Shown: one piece after another, positions 40,679 to 49,773 of the stretch | How positions within the stretch are numbered: position 1 is the stretch's first letter | Layout of the letters: each line of letters starts with the position of its first letter | Origin: DASQFI01 sp963780895 | GTDB lineage: Bacteria; Acidobacteriota; Vicinamibacteria; Vicinamibacterales; SCN-69-37 | Assembly: GCA_963780895.1 (NCBI GenBank) | Contig: CAWAEG010000010.1 | Coordinates: forward strand, 1 to 64,000 | Direction of reading: 5' to 3' | Length of the DNA: 64,000 bases | Program-made: the position numbers and the translations under genes | The notes under the pieces: model-generated | What the model was told of the DNA's origin: nothing | What the model saw: the letters and a program-made list of their open reading frames with translations, nothing else | The model's database searches: none

Positions 40679-41410
40679 TCAACGAATACTCTCCACCTCG
40701 CGCAGGTCCACCTCGTCAGCGTCAACGACGTCGATGTACTGAAGCGCCCATCGCTCCGCTTCCTCGAGCGACTCTGCCGCCACCATGACGTAGCCGGCAA
40801 TCAGCTCCTTGGACTCGGTGAACGGCCCGTCCGTGATGCTGACGCCGTCGCGGGAATTCTTGTACCGCCTGCCTTTCGCGCTGGGTCGCATCGTCGCGCT
40901 GGCGACGTGTACGCCGGTGCGCTCGGCCTCGTCAATCAACCGCGCCATCTCCGCCTGCCCGTCCGGAGACAGGGGCACGTCAGCCTCCGAAACGGGAGTG
41001 GCCTTTCGCAGAATCATGAAGCGCCTCGTCGTCAACTGTTCAGGTTTCGGTGTGAGGCCGATGTCCCATGGCTCGGTGACTGGCCGGATGTCCATCTCCA
41101 CGTCTCCGAGCGACTGCGCCTGACGCGAGGCCCACTCGATCGCCTGGTCCATCGACTCCAGGCGCAGGATGCTGAATCCGGATGGCAGTTCGTGTTCCCC
41201 CTTGAAGGGCCCGTTGATGATCGTTCGCCTGCCCCCCGAAAACTTGAGCCGGACTCCTTGTGAGCTGGACCGAAGACCTTCTGCGCCGAGCAGCACGTTC
41301 GCCTTCTTCAGCTCACCGATGAGTTTCCCGACCCTGGCAATCAACGTCTGGCTCGGAACGGCGCCGGCCTCCCATTGAGCATTGGTTTTGTGCATGATGA
41401 TGAATCGCAT
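40679..41410 (-). CDS. Duplicated YciI/DGPF-domain protein
   Basis: A 243-residue protein of two similar YciI-like halves: MRFIIMHKTN at the start and RRFMILRKAT at residue 128; KFSGGRRTIINGPFKGEHEL in the first half and VSITDGPFTESKELIAGYVM in the second, with GFSILRLESMDQAIEWA and MVAAESLEEAERWAL as matching helices. The DGPFTESKE motif is typical. Such proteins often accompany ECF sigma factors, but none is seen here. The activity is unknown. Confidence 0.88.
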   Translation of the reverse strand: MRFIIMHKTNAQWEAGAVPSQTLIARVGKLIGELKKANVLLGAEGLRSSSQGVRLKFSGGRRTIINGPFKGEHELPSGFSILRLESMDQAIEWASRQAQSLGDVEMDIRPVTEPWDIGLTPKPEQLTTRRFMILRKATPVSEADVPLSPDGQAEMARLIDEAERTGVHVASATMRPSAKGRRYKNSRDGVSITDGPFTESKELIAGYVMVAAESLEEAERWALQYIDVVDADEVDLREVESIR

Positions 41411-41442
41411 GGGTGTCAGCTCCCGTAACTCGACGCCGCAAA

Positions 41443-42702
41443 TCAGGCGGTGAAAAACGTCACCACAGCGGGCGCGAGGACGGCTGGGCTGACGTTGTGC
41501 GTCTGCCCCGCAAGCGTGAGGCTCTGCGCCTCGGGGACGGCCTCCGCGACGCTCCGTGCCGCTCGCTGCAGCCTGGCGTCCGTCTTCGAGCCGTGCAGCA
41601 CAAGCGTCGGGACCGAGATGGTTGACAGGCGTGCCGTTGGCACCTCGAACTCGTTCATGACCGTCGCGTCGTACGGAAGCGTGTGAGCCACGGCTTTAAG
41701 CTTCCGCCAGATCCACGGCATGAGTCGCATGATGATCACGACGGCTGCCGGTGCGCCGACCATGGTGGTCATGAAGTATTTCACCGCACCACCGCGGTCG
41801 CCGGCGGCGAGCAGCCTGTCGAGCTGCCGCTCGTGTTCGGCGCCGCCACCGTGACCGCTGGCGCCGACATACGGCGGCTCGTACACGGCAACCTTCCTGA
41901 TCCCGAGCCCGCTGGCCGCGGCCTCCAGGGCCAGCGCCCCTCCCGACGACAGCCCGAGGAGAAAAGCCAATCCGCCGGCCTTCTCGATCAGCGCTCCGAG
42001 ATCTTCCACCTCGCGCGCCTTGGAGTACGGCAGCGTGTCGCCGCTTTCTCCGCGGCCGCGGCGGTCGTACATGTAGACGGTGAAGTATTTCGCCAGGAGC
42101 GGCGCCAGCTTGGGCATGGGGCCGAATGAACGGCTGCACAACGCTCCGTCCACGAGGATGAGCGCGGGTCCCGTGCCGGAGGTCTCGTAACCAATGGGAG
42201 TTCCGTCTTTCGAAATCGCCTGCTTCGTTCCGGTTGCTCTCATGCCGACCTCGACACTTCGATCATGTCGGACACGCCAGGGAAGGAACAGGCGCAGCCG
42301 GTCATCGCGGAGGAAGAGGCCGGCCCAGAGGAATGAGGCGACGTAGATGGGGAAAAGAATGTGGCTGAAGAGAGGGCTCTCCACCCGCACGTGCGTGGCG
42401 ATGGCGCCGCCGAGATAGCCCGTCAGCAGGACCACGCCCAGCACGGACGTCCTTGGAAACAGATAAGCCAGGACGCATAGAAGTTCGATGACTCCAAGGC
42501 TGAACACCACACTTGGCGGGTAGCCGAGTTGAATAGTCCCGTCGACGACCGGCTGCAGTTCCAGCAATTTACCCAGGCTGTCGAGGGCCAGAAACGCCAC
42601 GGCGATCGCCGTGAGACCCCGGCCCGTCCAGAGGGCACGCCGTGAGCGGACGCTCCCAGTGGCCGTGTTTGCAAAGACGTCGTGTTGCGCAATGGTCTGC
42701 AT
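41443..42702 (-). CDS. DoxX-like membrane domain fused to an alpha/beta hydrolase
   Basis: A 419-residue protein. Residues 27-130 form a DoxX-like four-helix membrane domain (VAFLALDSLGKLLELQPVVD, LGVIELLCVLAYLFPRTSVL). Residues 158-419 are an alpha/beta hydrolase with nucleophile GLSSGG, Asp in LVLHGSKTD and His in GQTHNVSP. Met154 has GAGG eight bases upstream, so the hydrolase might also be made alone, but no stop codon separates the parts. These two families are usually separate neighbours. Confidence 0.82.
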   Translation of the reverse strand: MQTIAQHDVFANTATGSVRSRRALWTGRGLTAIAVAFLALDSLGKLLELQPVVDGTIQLGYPPSVVFSLGVIELLCVLAYLFPRTSVLGVVLLTGYLGGAIATHVRVESPLFSHILFPIYVASFLWAGLFLRDDRLRLFLPWRVRHDRSVEVGMRATGTKQAISKDGTPIGYETSGTGPALILVDGALCSRSFGPMPKLAPLLAKYFTVYMYDRRGRGESGDTLPYSKAREVEDLGALIEKAGGLAFLLGLSSGGALALEAAASGLGIRKVAVYEPPYVGASGHGGGAEHERQLDRLLAAGDRGGAVKYFMTTMVGAPAAVVIIMRLMPWIWRKLKAVAHTLPYDATVMNEFEVPTARLSTISVPTLVLHGSKTDARLQRAARSVAEAVPEAQSLTLAGQTHNVSPAVLAPAVVTFFTA

Positions 42703-42821
42703 ATGCCTCTCCGTCTCTGGAAAGCCTTGCTTTCCAGGTAAGTTGGACCAGGCGTGTCCCGGCCTCTACCCAGACGACGAACAGGGAAGGAGGGAATCGA
42801 CAAATTCATTAAACTGCCAGC

Positions 42822-45740
42822 ATGCGTCTCACCTTCACGGCTCGCGCATTCACGGTCTTCCTGGCCGGCGTGGCAGTCATCGTCCTGGCGATGTCGGTTC
42901 AGGCGCGGTCTCAGCAGGCGCAGGGCAGAGGGCAGCCGCAGCCGCCACCGCCGACGCTTGGCCTGGATCACGGCACGCTCGACTTCGACACGCCGCACTT
43001 CCGAGTGAAGCTCGTCAAGGATTCGCAGACGATCGCGGCCCTCGAGCCGAAGGGCGCCAAAGGCATCGACGCGAACACGCCGTTCGATTTCACGCCCGCG
43101 GATCAGTTGACCGCCCGGCAAGGCGATCGCTTCAACCATCTGGGCGACATCCACATCCGGTTGAAGCAGGACGGCTGGCAGGACGGCGCCTGGGTGGATT
43201 TCGCCTCGAGCAACGTCCGTAAACCGGTGGAGCCATTTACCTCGCCACCCAAGTTGCCGGCGGGTTCGAAGCTGCTTGCCGGCGCGATGCTCACGCCGAC
43301 GATGTCCGGCACGCGGTCGACTCTCGGCGCCGCTTCCGCAGCGGGCCAGCCACCCGCCGCAGCGCCGGCGATCGCCGACGCTCCTGTCCAGGTCGCACGC
43401 GCCTGGCTGCTCGACACCTCCGGTCAACTGGTTCTGCACTTCGAGATCAGAAACACGAGCCAGGCGCCGGTCGTGATCGGCGGCCTCGGGTTCCCCGTCG
43501 TGTTCAACAACATGATCCAGAACTTCGTGGCCAACCGCGCGCGGACGCTACCGCAGGCGCATGAGATCTGCTCGTTCTTCGATCCGTACGTGGGGCTCGA
43601 TGCCGGCTACCTTCAGGTGACCCGGCTGTCAGGTGCGGGTCCCGCGCTGGTCGTGGTTCCGGAGAACGGCACCCGGACACCCTTTGAAGCGTTTCGTCCG
43701 CTGAGCGACGCGTCGCGTCGCGGCCAGACGTTCGAAGGTGCGTTCGAGTGGACGACGCACAGCCTCGCGTACGCCGAAAACGAATGGAAAAGCGCCAACC
43801 CGTGGAACCAGCCGACGTCGGTGACGCTGCCGCCCGGCCAGTCGCGCACGTACGGTCTCAGGTTCCTCCTCGCCGACGCGATTCCCCGCATCGAGCAGAC
43901 GCTTGCGGCAGCCGATCGGCCCGTCGCTGTTGGCATTCCGGGCTACATCGTGCCGATGGACATCGACGCCAAGCTGTTCCTGTCTCCAGGCAAACGCAAA
44001 GTCGCGCGCGTGGACGTCGAGCCCGCGGGCGCCCTGAAGGTGACGCCGGGTCCGGCAACGAAGGGCGGGCAGGCGCAATACATGGTGCGCGGAACCAGAT
44101 GGGGCCGTGCCCGGTTGACCGTCGACTATAGCGATGGCTCCGCGCAGACGATTCACTACGTCGTCACGAAGCCCGCGCAGCAGACGGTCGCTGACATGGG
44201 TCGCTTTCTCACGACGAAGGCCTGGTACACCGACGAGACCGATCCGTTTCAGCGCGCACCGTCCGTCATGACGTACGACCGAGCCAACAATCGCATCGTG
44301 ACGCAGGACACCCGCGTGTGGGTTGCCGGACTCTCGGACGAGGGCGGCGTCGGTGCGTGGCTGGCGGCGATGATGAAAGCGTACGGCCAGCCGGACAAGG
44401 CGGAAATCGACAAGCTCGCCGAGTTCGTCGACAAGGTGATCTGGGGCCGGCTGCAGTACTCCGAAGGGCCGCGCATGTACGGCGTGAAGAAGAGCCTCTT
44501 CTTCTATCAGCCGGACCTGATGCCCAACTTCCAGTATCAGCAGGGCAACTGGACGACCTGGACGTCGTGGAACAAGCAGGCGGCCGACTCGGTCGATCGC
44601 GCCTACGACTATCCGCACGTGGTCGCCGCCTACTGGACGATGTACCGGCTTGCGCGCAACCACCCGGGTCTCGTCACCACGCAGACGTGGGAGTGGTATC
44701 TCGACAAGGCGTTCAACACGGTGAAGTACATGACCGGCGGCTTCGCGCCGCCGGGCGGTCGCGGCGGCGTCGGATATGTGAATGTCGGGCTGATGAACGG
44801 CGACATCTTCGTCATGCTCCTCGAAGATCTGAAACGGGAAGCGTGGAAGGAGCAGGCGGACTACATCGAGACCGCGATGAAGCGGCGCGCGGATCGCTGG
44901 AATGCCGACGCCTACCCGTTTGGATCCGAGATGGCCTGGGACTCGACCGGACAGGAAGAGATCTTTGCGTGGACGAACTACTTCGGCTACAAGGACAAGG
45001 CGCTCGTCTCGCTCAGCTCGATTCTCGGGTACATGCCGACCGTGCCGCACTGGGGCTACAACGGGAACGCGCGGCGGTACTGGGATTTCTTCTACGGCGC
45101 CGCACCTGGCGGGACGACCGAGCGCCAGATTCACCACTACGGCTCGGGTCTCAACTCGATTCCCGTGCTGGCGCAGTACCGCGAGCATCCGGACGACTTC
45201 TACCTGCTGCGGATCGGCTACGCGGGATCGATGGGGGCGCTCTCCAATATTGATGAGGAGGGCTTCCCGTCAGCGGCCTTTCACTCGTATCCGCAGAACC
45301 TGCGGTGGGATACGTATACCGGCGATTACGGGCCCAACTTCTTCGGCCACGCCGTCACGACGGGCACGTACGTCATCAACCATCCCGAATACGGCTGGCA
45401 GGTGTTCGGCGGCAACGTGACGACGAGTGGCGGGTCGGTCAGCGTGCGAACGCTCGATTCCCTCCGCCGGCGCATCTACATCGCGCCGCTCGGCCTGTAC
45501 CTCACGCTCGATTCCGGAACGTTCGAGAGCGTCACCATCAACCCGGCGACGCGTGCAGTGCGGGTAACGCTGTCCTCTTCTGGGCCATTTACGCCGACCG
45601 CGCGGCTGCGCATCGAGCAGCCGGCGAAGGTGACTGGGATCGGCGCGTATGCCACGACACGGGCATTTCCGCTGGAACGCGGTGCCATCGTGGTACCGCT
45701 AGGATCCTCGGCGACGGTCGTCGAATTGACGGCCAAGTAG
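42822..45740 (+). CDS. Secreted DUF5695 protein
   Basis: A 972-residue exported protein with a signal peptide (TVFLAGVAVIVLAMSVQARS). Long recognisable parts include LGLDHGTLDFDTPHFRVKLV, KDSQTIAALEPKGAKGIDAN, VVFNNMIQNFVANRARTLPQ and FYGAAPGGTTERQIHHYGSG. The C-terminal two thirds appear to be an alpha/alpha toroid of the glycoside hydrolase/lyase kind, but the family is only known as DUF5695 to me and I cannot give a substrate. The TIM-barrel gene follows after four bases, so the two form an operon for sugar or polymer use. Confidence 0.82.
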   Translation: MRLTFTARAFTVFLAGVAVIVLAMSVQARSQQAQGRGQPQPPPPTLGLDHGTLDFDTPHFRVKLVKDSQTIAALEPKGAKGIDANTPFDFTPADQLTARQGDRFNHLGDIHIRLKQDGWQDGAWVDFASSNVRKPVEPFTSPPKLPAGSKLLAGAMLTPTMSGTRSTLGAASAAGQPPAAAPAIADAPVQVARAWLLDTSGQLVLHFEIRNTSQAPVVIGGLGFPVVFNNMIQNFVANRARTLPQAHEICSFFDPYVGLDAGYLQVTRLSGAGPALVVVPENGTRTPFEAFRPLSDASRRGQTFEGAFEWTTHSLAYAENEWKSANPWNQPTSVTLPPGQSRTYGLRFLLADAIPRIEQTLAAADRPVAVGIPGYIVPMDIDAKLFLSPGKRKVARVDVEPAGALKVTPGPATKGGQAQYMVRGTRWGRARLTVDYSDGSAQTIHYVVTKPAQQTVADMGRFLTTKAWYTDETDPFQRAPSVMTYDRANNRIVTQDTRVWVAGLSDEGGVGAWLAAMMKAYGQPDKAEIDKLAEFVDKVIWGRLQYSEGPRMYGVKKSLFFYQPDLMPNFQYQQGNWTTWTSWNKQAADSVDRAYDYPHVVAAYWTMYRLARNHPGLVTTQTWEWYLDKAFNTVKYMTGGFAPPGGRGGVGYVNVGLMNGDIFVMLLEDLKREAWKEQADYIETAMKRRADRWNADAYPFGSEMAWDSTGQEEIFAWTNYFGYKDKALVSLSSILGYMPTVPHWGYNGNARRYWDFFYGAAPGGTTERQIHHYGSGLNSIPVLAQYREHPDDFYLLRIGYAGSMGALSNIDEEGFPSAAFHSYPQNLRWDTYTGDYGPNFFGHAVTTGTYVINHPEYGWQVFGGNVTTSGGSVSVRTLDSLRRRIYIAPLGLYLTLDSGTFESVTINPATRAVRVTLSSSGPFTPTARLRIEQPAKVTGIGAYATTRAFPLERGAIVVPLGSSATVVELTAK

Positions 45741-45744
45741 CCTC

Positions 45745-46635
45745 ATGCCAACCCGTCGTGAATTCCTGGACTCTACGTTGTCGGCTGGCGCGGCGGCTTT
45801 CGTCGGAGTCTCTGCGCCCGCGGTCGTCGAATGGGCCGCACGATCCCCGATCAAGATCGCGCACCGCGAAGGCAACATGCTGCGCACGTCATCGGCCGGC
45901 GTCTATGAGCTGGCCGCCAGGATTCCAGGCCTCTCCGGCATCGAAGTACAGACGACGCGTTCGAACTTGTGGGACCGCGACACCGTCCTCGCTTACAAGC
46001 GCGAATCGAGTCGTTGGAACATCCGGACGGTGTCCATGGGCGGCAGTCTCCCCGCTGGCGGGACGCTGCTTGAACCCGGCCCGTGCGAAGCATCTCTTCG
46101 GAAGACCATCCGCGCGGGCGAGATCCTGGGCGCGGGCGTCGTGCTGGTTCCAGGTTTCCGCGAAACGTGTCCGAGGATGGACGACGAATCTTCGTATGGG
46201 CCGGTGGTGCAGTTGCTGAAGAAACTGGCGCCGGTCGCGGAAGATGCCGGGATCGTTCTGGGCCTGGAGCTCTCCCTCACCACTGACGAGTACGTGAAGC
46301 TTCTCGGACTCGTCGCGCACCCCGCTGTCCGCGCCTATTGGGACGCGACGGGGACCGAGAGCATGGTGCACAACGGCGAAGGGATCAAAGGGATCGAGGT
46401 GCTCGGCGCCAACATCGTCCAGATGCACCTGAAGAACAATCGTGAACCGCTGATGGAGGTGCCCGGCCTCGTGGACTGGTCGAAAGCCTGGCCCGCCATC
46501 AAGAAATCCGGCTTCGAAGGCTGGTTTGCTTTCGAGACCCCACACGCGAGCCCTGAAGCGTGCATCGAGGAAACGAAGAAGAACATCGCCTGGGTGATGA
46601 GAAACCAGGCACTCCGTGATCTATTCGGTGCGTAG
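45745..46635 (+). CDS. Tat-exported sugar isomerase/epimerase-like TIM-barrel protein
   Basis: A 296-residue xylose-isomerase-like TIM barrel. The N-terminus (PTRREFLDSTLSAGAAAFVG) has the twin-Arg pattern of a Tat signal. Metal-ligand-type segments are visible: LGLELSLTTDE (Glu), YWDATG (Asp), IVQMHLKNN (His) and WFAFETPHASPE (Glu). It may act on sugars released by the DUF5695 protein. Tat export suggests a bound metal or cofactor loaded in the cytoplasm. Confidence 0.87.
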   Translation: MPTRREFLDSTLSAGAAAFVGVSAPAVVEWAARSPIKIAHREGNMLRTSSAGVYELAARIPGLSGIEVQTTRSNLWDRDTVLAYKRESSRWNIRTVSMGGSLPAGGTLLEPGPCEASLRKTIRAGEILGAGVVLVPGFRETCPRMDDESSYGPVVQLLKKLAPVAEDAGIVLGLELSLTTDEYVKLLGLVAHPAVRAYWDATGTESMVHNGEGIKGIEVLGANIVQMHLKNNREPLMEVPGLVDWSKAWPAIKKSGFEGWFAFETPHASPEACIEETKKNIAWVMRNQALRDLFGA

Positions 46636-46657
46636 AGCGCGTAGCCGCGATCGGAGG

Positions 46658-49573
46658 CTACTGCACGCGCCCGAGATACTTGTCGAGCCAGGCCACGACT
46701 TCCTGAACGATCTGGCTGCGCTTGGTCCCGGTGGCCTCGTGGCTGCCGGGATAGAGCACGTGCCGCTTGTCCGCGGTCGGCGTGCCGAGCCCGTCGAACA
46801 GCGGACGCTGCGTCGTGTGGACCGGGAAGATGAAGTCCTGGTCGCCGTTGACCATGAGGATCGGGACGCGCACGCGCGGCAGAAAGTTGAACGGATCGGC
46901 TTCTGGCGCCGGTGTGCTGCTGCCGAGGCCGCCTAAGACCAGCACGCCCACGTGGATACGCGGGTCGAGCGCGATGGTCAACGGCGCGACCCGCGCGCCC
47001 CACGACACACCGTAGTAACCGACCTGCTTGCCGGCGAGATCCGACCGCGTCTCGAGGTAATCGAGCGTTCGGCGCGCGTCGGTCACGATCTGCTGCATCC
47101 AGGTCGTGTACGCGCGCGTCGGCGCCGGCCAGGACGAGGTCCATGACGGATCGCTGCGTTCGAACGTGTATTTGTAGATCGGAAACGCGACAGCCCGGCC
47201 GCTCATGAGGATGAAGTCGAATAAGTTCAGGTCGGCTTGAAGGGTTGCGCTGGTGGCGGTCCGGATCGCGCCGGATCCCGGAAAGTACAACAGCGTCTGG
47301 AACGGGGGCTTGACGTTCTTCGGCAGAAACAGGTTGATCGGCAGCCGCTCGCCGCCGTAGGCCGGCGCAATCGACACGGTCTCCCGGCGCCAGTGCGGCG
47401 ACGAGTCGTCCGTTTTCTCGACGCGCGGATCGAGCGGCGTCCGGTCGTAGGCGTACTGTTCCGCATAGATGCGATAGACGGCGTCGGACACCGGCTTCTC
47501 GTTGGCGTAATTCCGCGACGGCGGGGCGATCGCCGAGTAGAGAGTCGACGGAGCCGGCTGACCGGCATCTTTCATCGTGCGAAAGCCGTTGGTCTCCGAT
47601 CGATCGAATGGCGGTCGCGAATCGGAGTACAGGAACGCATAGTCCGGATCGTTCCAGGCGCCGCCGAGCAGATAGCGCGCGCCGCCGCCGGTGTCGTTCC
47701 ACGCCCACTCTTTCACGTTGCCGGCCATATCGACCGTGCCGTAGGGGCCGAGCCCGCGAGGGGCGGTTGCGGGCCGCGGTCCGGTTCCCCCGTAGTTGCT
47801 CGTCCGGGTTACGGCGTCGCCGAGCTCGGGGCCTGCCGCATGCGACCAGTGATAGATCGACGGCAGCCGCCTGGCGCGAAACGCCGCGTACGCGACCGCC
47901 TCGTACCAGCTCACGCCGCTCACGGGGTGCTGCTCCTGCCCGACCAGCGGCGCGCCACCCTGCCACGTCGCGGGCCCGGGACGTCCCGTCCGATCGCGGA
48001 AGAGCGCCATCGCGGCGGACCAGTCAAGCGGCTGCCCGTCCCGGACGAACGGTTCCTTCCAGTACTCTCGTTTCGCATAGCCGCCGGCATCGACGAACGC
48101 CTTGAAATCGGCGTTGGTCACCTCTGTGCGATCGATCAGGAAATCCGTGCCGGGAACAGCGATGTTGAAGTCGAAGCCTGTGATCATCAATCGCAGCCCG
48201 TCGGGCGGCACCGGCACCATCTCCATCTCCGGAGGAATCGCGCCCGGCGGCGTCAGCGACACGCTTCGGTCGAGCGCCAGCAGGAAGCCCCCGGGTGCCG
48301 ACGCGCGAACCACCTCGCGGGTCTCCAACCCCGCTTTGACGAACCGCCACCGGAAGATGCCGCGCGGCACACGCACGTTTTGGAGCGGCGTGCGTCCCAC
48401 CGCATGCCATGCGCCGTCGCCGCCGATCAGGGCGAAGGAGAGGTCGGCGCCCTCCGGCGACGAGGTGATGTTCGTTGTCCGGGAAATGCGGGGCCAGAGA
48501 CTCGCAAGGACGGGATCACCAGGAATCGCGCGTTCCGCCTCGGTGGCGAGCACGAACGCTTCGCCGTGCCGATCGAGATCCGCCAGCCGCAGTGCTTCCG
48601 GCAACGTGACGTTGCGCGCCGTGCGTGTGCCGCTCGATCGCCACGCCCACAGACTGCCGCCGACCACCGCGGCCACCACGATTGTTGCCACGGCGATTAC
48701 TGTGCGGGACCGGCCGGCGCGAGATGCCGGAACAGCCATTGACACCGTGGTCGCCGACGACTGCAGCAGCCGCTCGATCGCTTGCGCCATCTCTCCCGCG
48801 CTGGCGTAGCGGCGGCTCGGATCGCGATCGAGCGCCTGGGAGACGATCCCGGCGAGCTCATCGTGCCGCCCGGAGGGTCCAAGAGCGGGCAACGATGGCA
48901 CCGGCTTCTCGATAATCGCTTGCAATAACTCGTAGTCGTCGCCGCCCGTGAACGGGCGCGTGCCCGCGAGCATCTCGTACAGCACGACGCCGAGCGCCCA
49001 GACGTCGCCGCGCGCGTCGCCGACGCCGCCGCGCACGTGTTCGGGCGCCATGTACGCGATGGTGCCGACGGTCGTGCCGGTGCGCGTAAGATCGCCGCCG
49101 CCCGCGAACTTCGCGATGCCGAAATCGAGCAGCTTCGCTTCGCCTTCGGGGGTGATCATGATGTTGCCGGGCTTGATGTCGCGGTGGACGATCCCGGCGT
49201 GGTGGGCCCGGGCGAGGCCGTGCGCCACCTGCATCGTCAGACGGGCGGCCTCGGCCGGCGGAAGCGGCCCGCGTTCGAGCCGTGTCTTGAGCGTTTCGCC
49301 GTCGACGAACGCCATCGCGATGAAGGCGCGGCCGTCAGGCAATTCCTCGACGTCGTAAATCGTGCAGACGTTGGCGTGATCGAGCGTGGAGGCGGCGCGC
49401 GCCTCGGCAAACAGCCGGCGGCGGGCGTCATCATCCCGCATCAACTGCGGCGGCAGGAATTTCAGCGCGACGAATCGGCCGAGCCTCAGGTCCTCGGCCT
49501 TGTACACCACCCCCATGCCGCCCGCGCCAATCTCGGAGAGGATGCGATAGTGGGAGATCGTCTCGCCGATCAC
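46658..49573 (-). CDS. Ser/Thr kinase - SUMF1-like - alpha/beta hydrolase fusion 1
   Basis: A 971-residue receptor-like protein. Residues 8-270 are a Hanks-type kinase with Lys38 (FVALKFL), HRDIKPGN (Asp132) and DFG (Asp150). A single membrane helix lies near 291-311. A PEGA-like segment (about 365-445, SSPEGADLSFALIGG), a SUMF1/FGE-like domain (about 455-660, DRTEVTNADFKAFVDAGGYA, GTVDMAGNVKEWAWND) and a periplasmic hydrolase (about 710-971, YYGVSWGARVAPL with nucleophile Ser) follow. The FGE-type active-site Cys residues are not seen, so that domain probably binds ligands. It is a tandem duplicate of the next gene. Confidence 0.92.
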   Translation of the reverse strand: MIGETISHYRILSEIGAGGMGVVYKAEDLRLGRFVALKFLPPQLMRDDDARRRLFAEARAASTLDHANVCTIYDVEELPDGRAFIAMAFVDGETLKTRLERGPLPPAEAARLTMQVAHGLARAHHAGIVHRDIKPGNIMITPEGEAKLLDFGIAKFAGGGDLTRTGTTVGTIAYMAPEHVRGGVGDARGDVWALGVVLYEMLAGTRPFTGGDDYELLQAIIEKPVPSLPALGPSGRHDELAGIVSQALDRDPSRRYASAGEMAQAIERLLQSSATTVSMAVPASRAGRSRTVIAVATIVVAAVVGGSLWAWRSSGTRTARNVTLPEALRLADLDRHGEAFVLATEAERAIPGDPVLASLWPRISRTTNITSSPEGADLSFALIGGDGAWHAVGRTPLQNVRVPRGIFRWRFVKAGLETREVVRASAPGGFLLALDRSVSLTPPGAIPPEMEMVPVPPDGLRLMITGFDFNIAVPGTDFLIDRTEVTNADFKAFVDAGGYAKREYWKEPFVRDGQPLDWSAAMALFRDRTGRPGPATWQGGAPLVGQEQHPVSGVSWYEAVAYAAFRARRLPSIYHWSHAAGPELGDAVTRTSNYGGTGPRPATAPRGLGPYGTVDMAGNVKEWAWNDTGGGARYLLGGAWNDPDYAFLYSDSRPPFDRSETNGFRTMKDAGQPAPSTLYSAIAPPSRNYANEKPVSDAVYRIYAEQYAYDRTPLDPRVEKTDDSSPHWRRETVSIAPAYGGERLPINLFLPKNVKPPFQTLLYFPGSGAIRTATSATLQADLNLFDFILMSGRAVAFPIYKYTFERSDPSWTSSWPAPTRAYTTWMQQIVTDARRTLDYLETRSDLAGKQVGYYGVSWGARVAPLTIALDPRIHVGVLVLGGLGSSTPAPEADPFNFLPRVRVPILMVNGDQDFIFPVHTTQRPLFDGLGTPTADKRHVLYPGSHEATGTKRSQIVQEVVAWLDKYLGRVQ

Positions 49574-49610
49574 TCGGGGATCCTACACCCGGGTCGAGCG
49601 GCTCATCGAA

Positions 49611-49620
49611 CTCTCGAGAG
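49611..49620. promoter_or_regulatory. Palindrome upstream of kinase 1, shared with kinase 2
   Basis: CTCTCGAGAG is a perfect ten-base palindrome in a block (GGATCCTACACCCGGGTCGA and on to CGAACTCTCGAGAGGTCGC) that is nearly identical upstream of both kinases (49575-49625 and 52685-52735). It may be a common promoter or operator. Being part of the duplicated segment, its preservation may only reflect recent duplication. Confidence 0.45.
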
Positions 49621-49773
49621 GTCGCTGATGCCCAACTCCCGAATTTTCCGCCCATAAATGGCCCCATGATCGGGGGAATCGATGTGGGCATCCCTTCGTC
49701 GCCGGCCTCGCGATTGATCCGCGAACTCTCGAGAAGTTGATTCAGCCGTCGACAGCGTAGCCCCGATCGGAGG

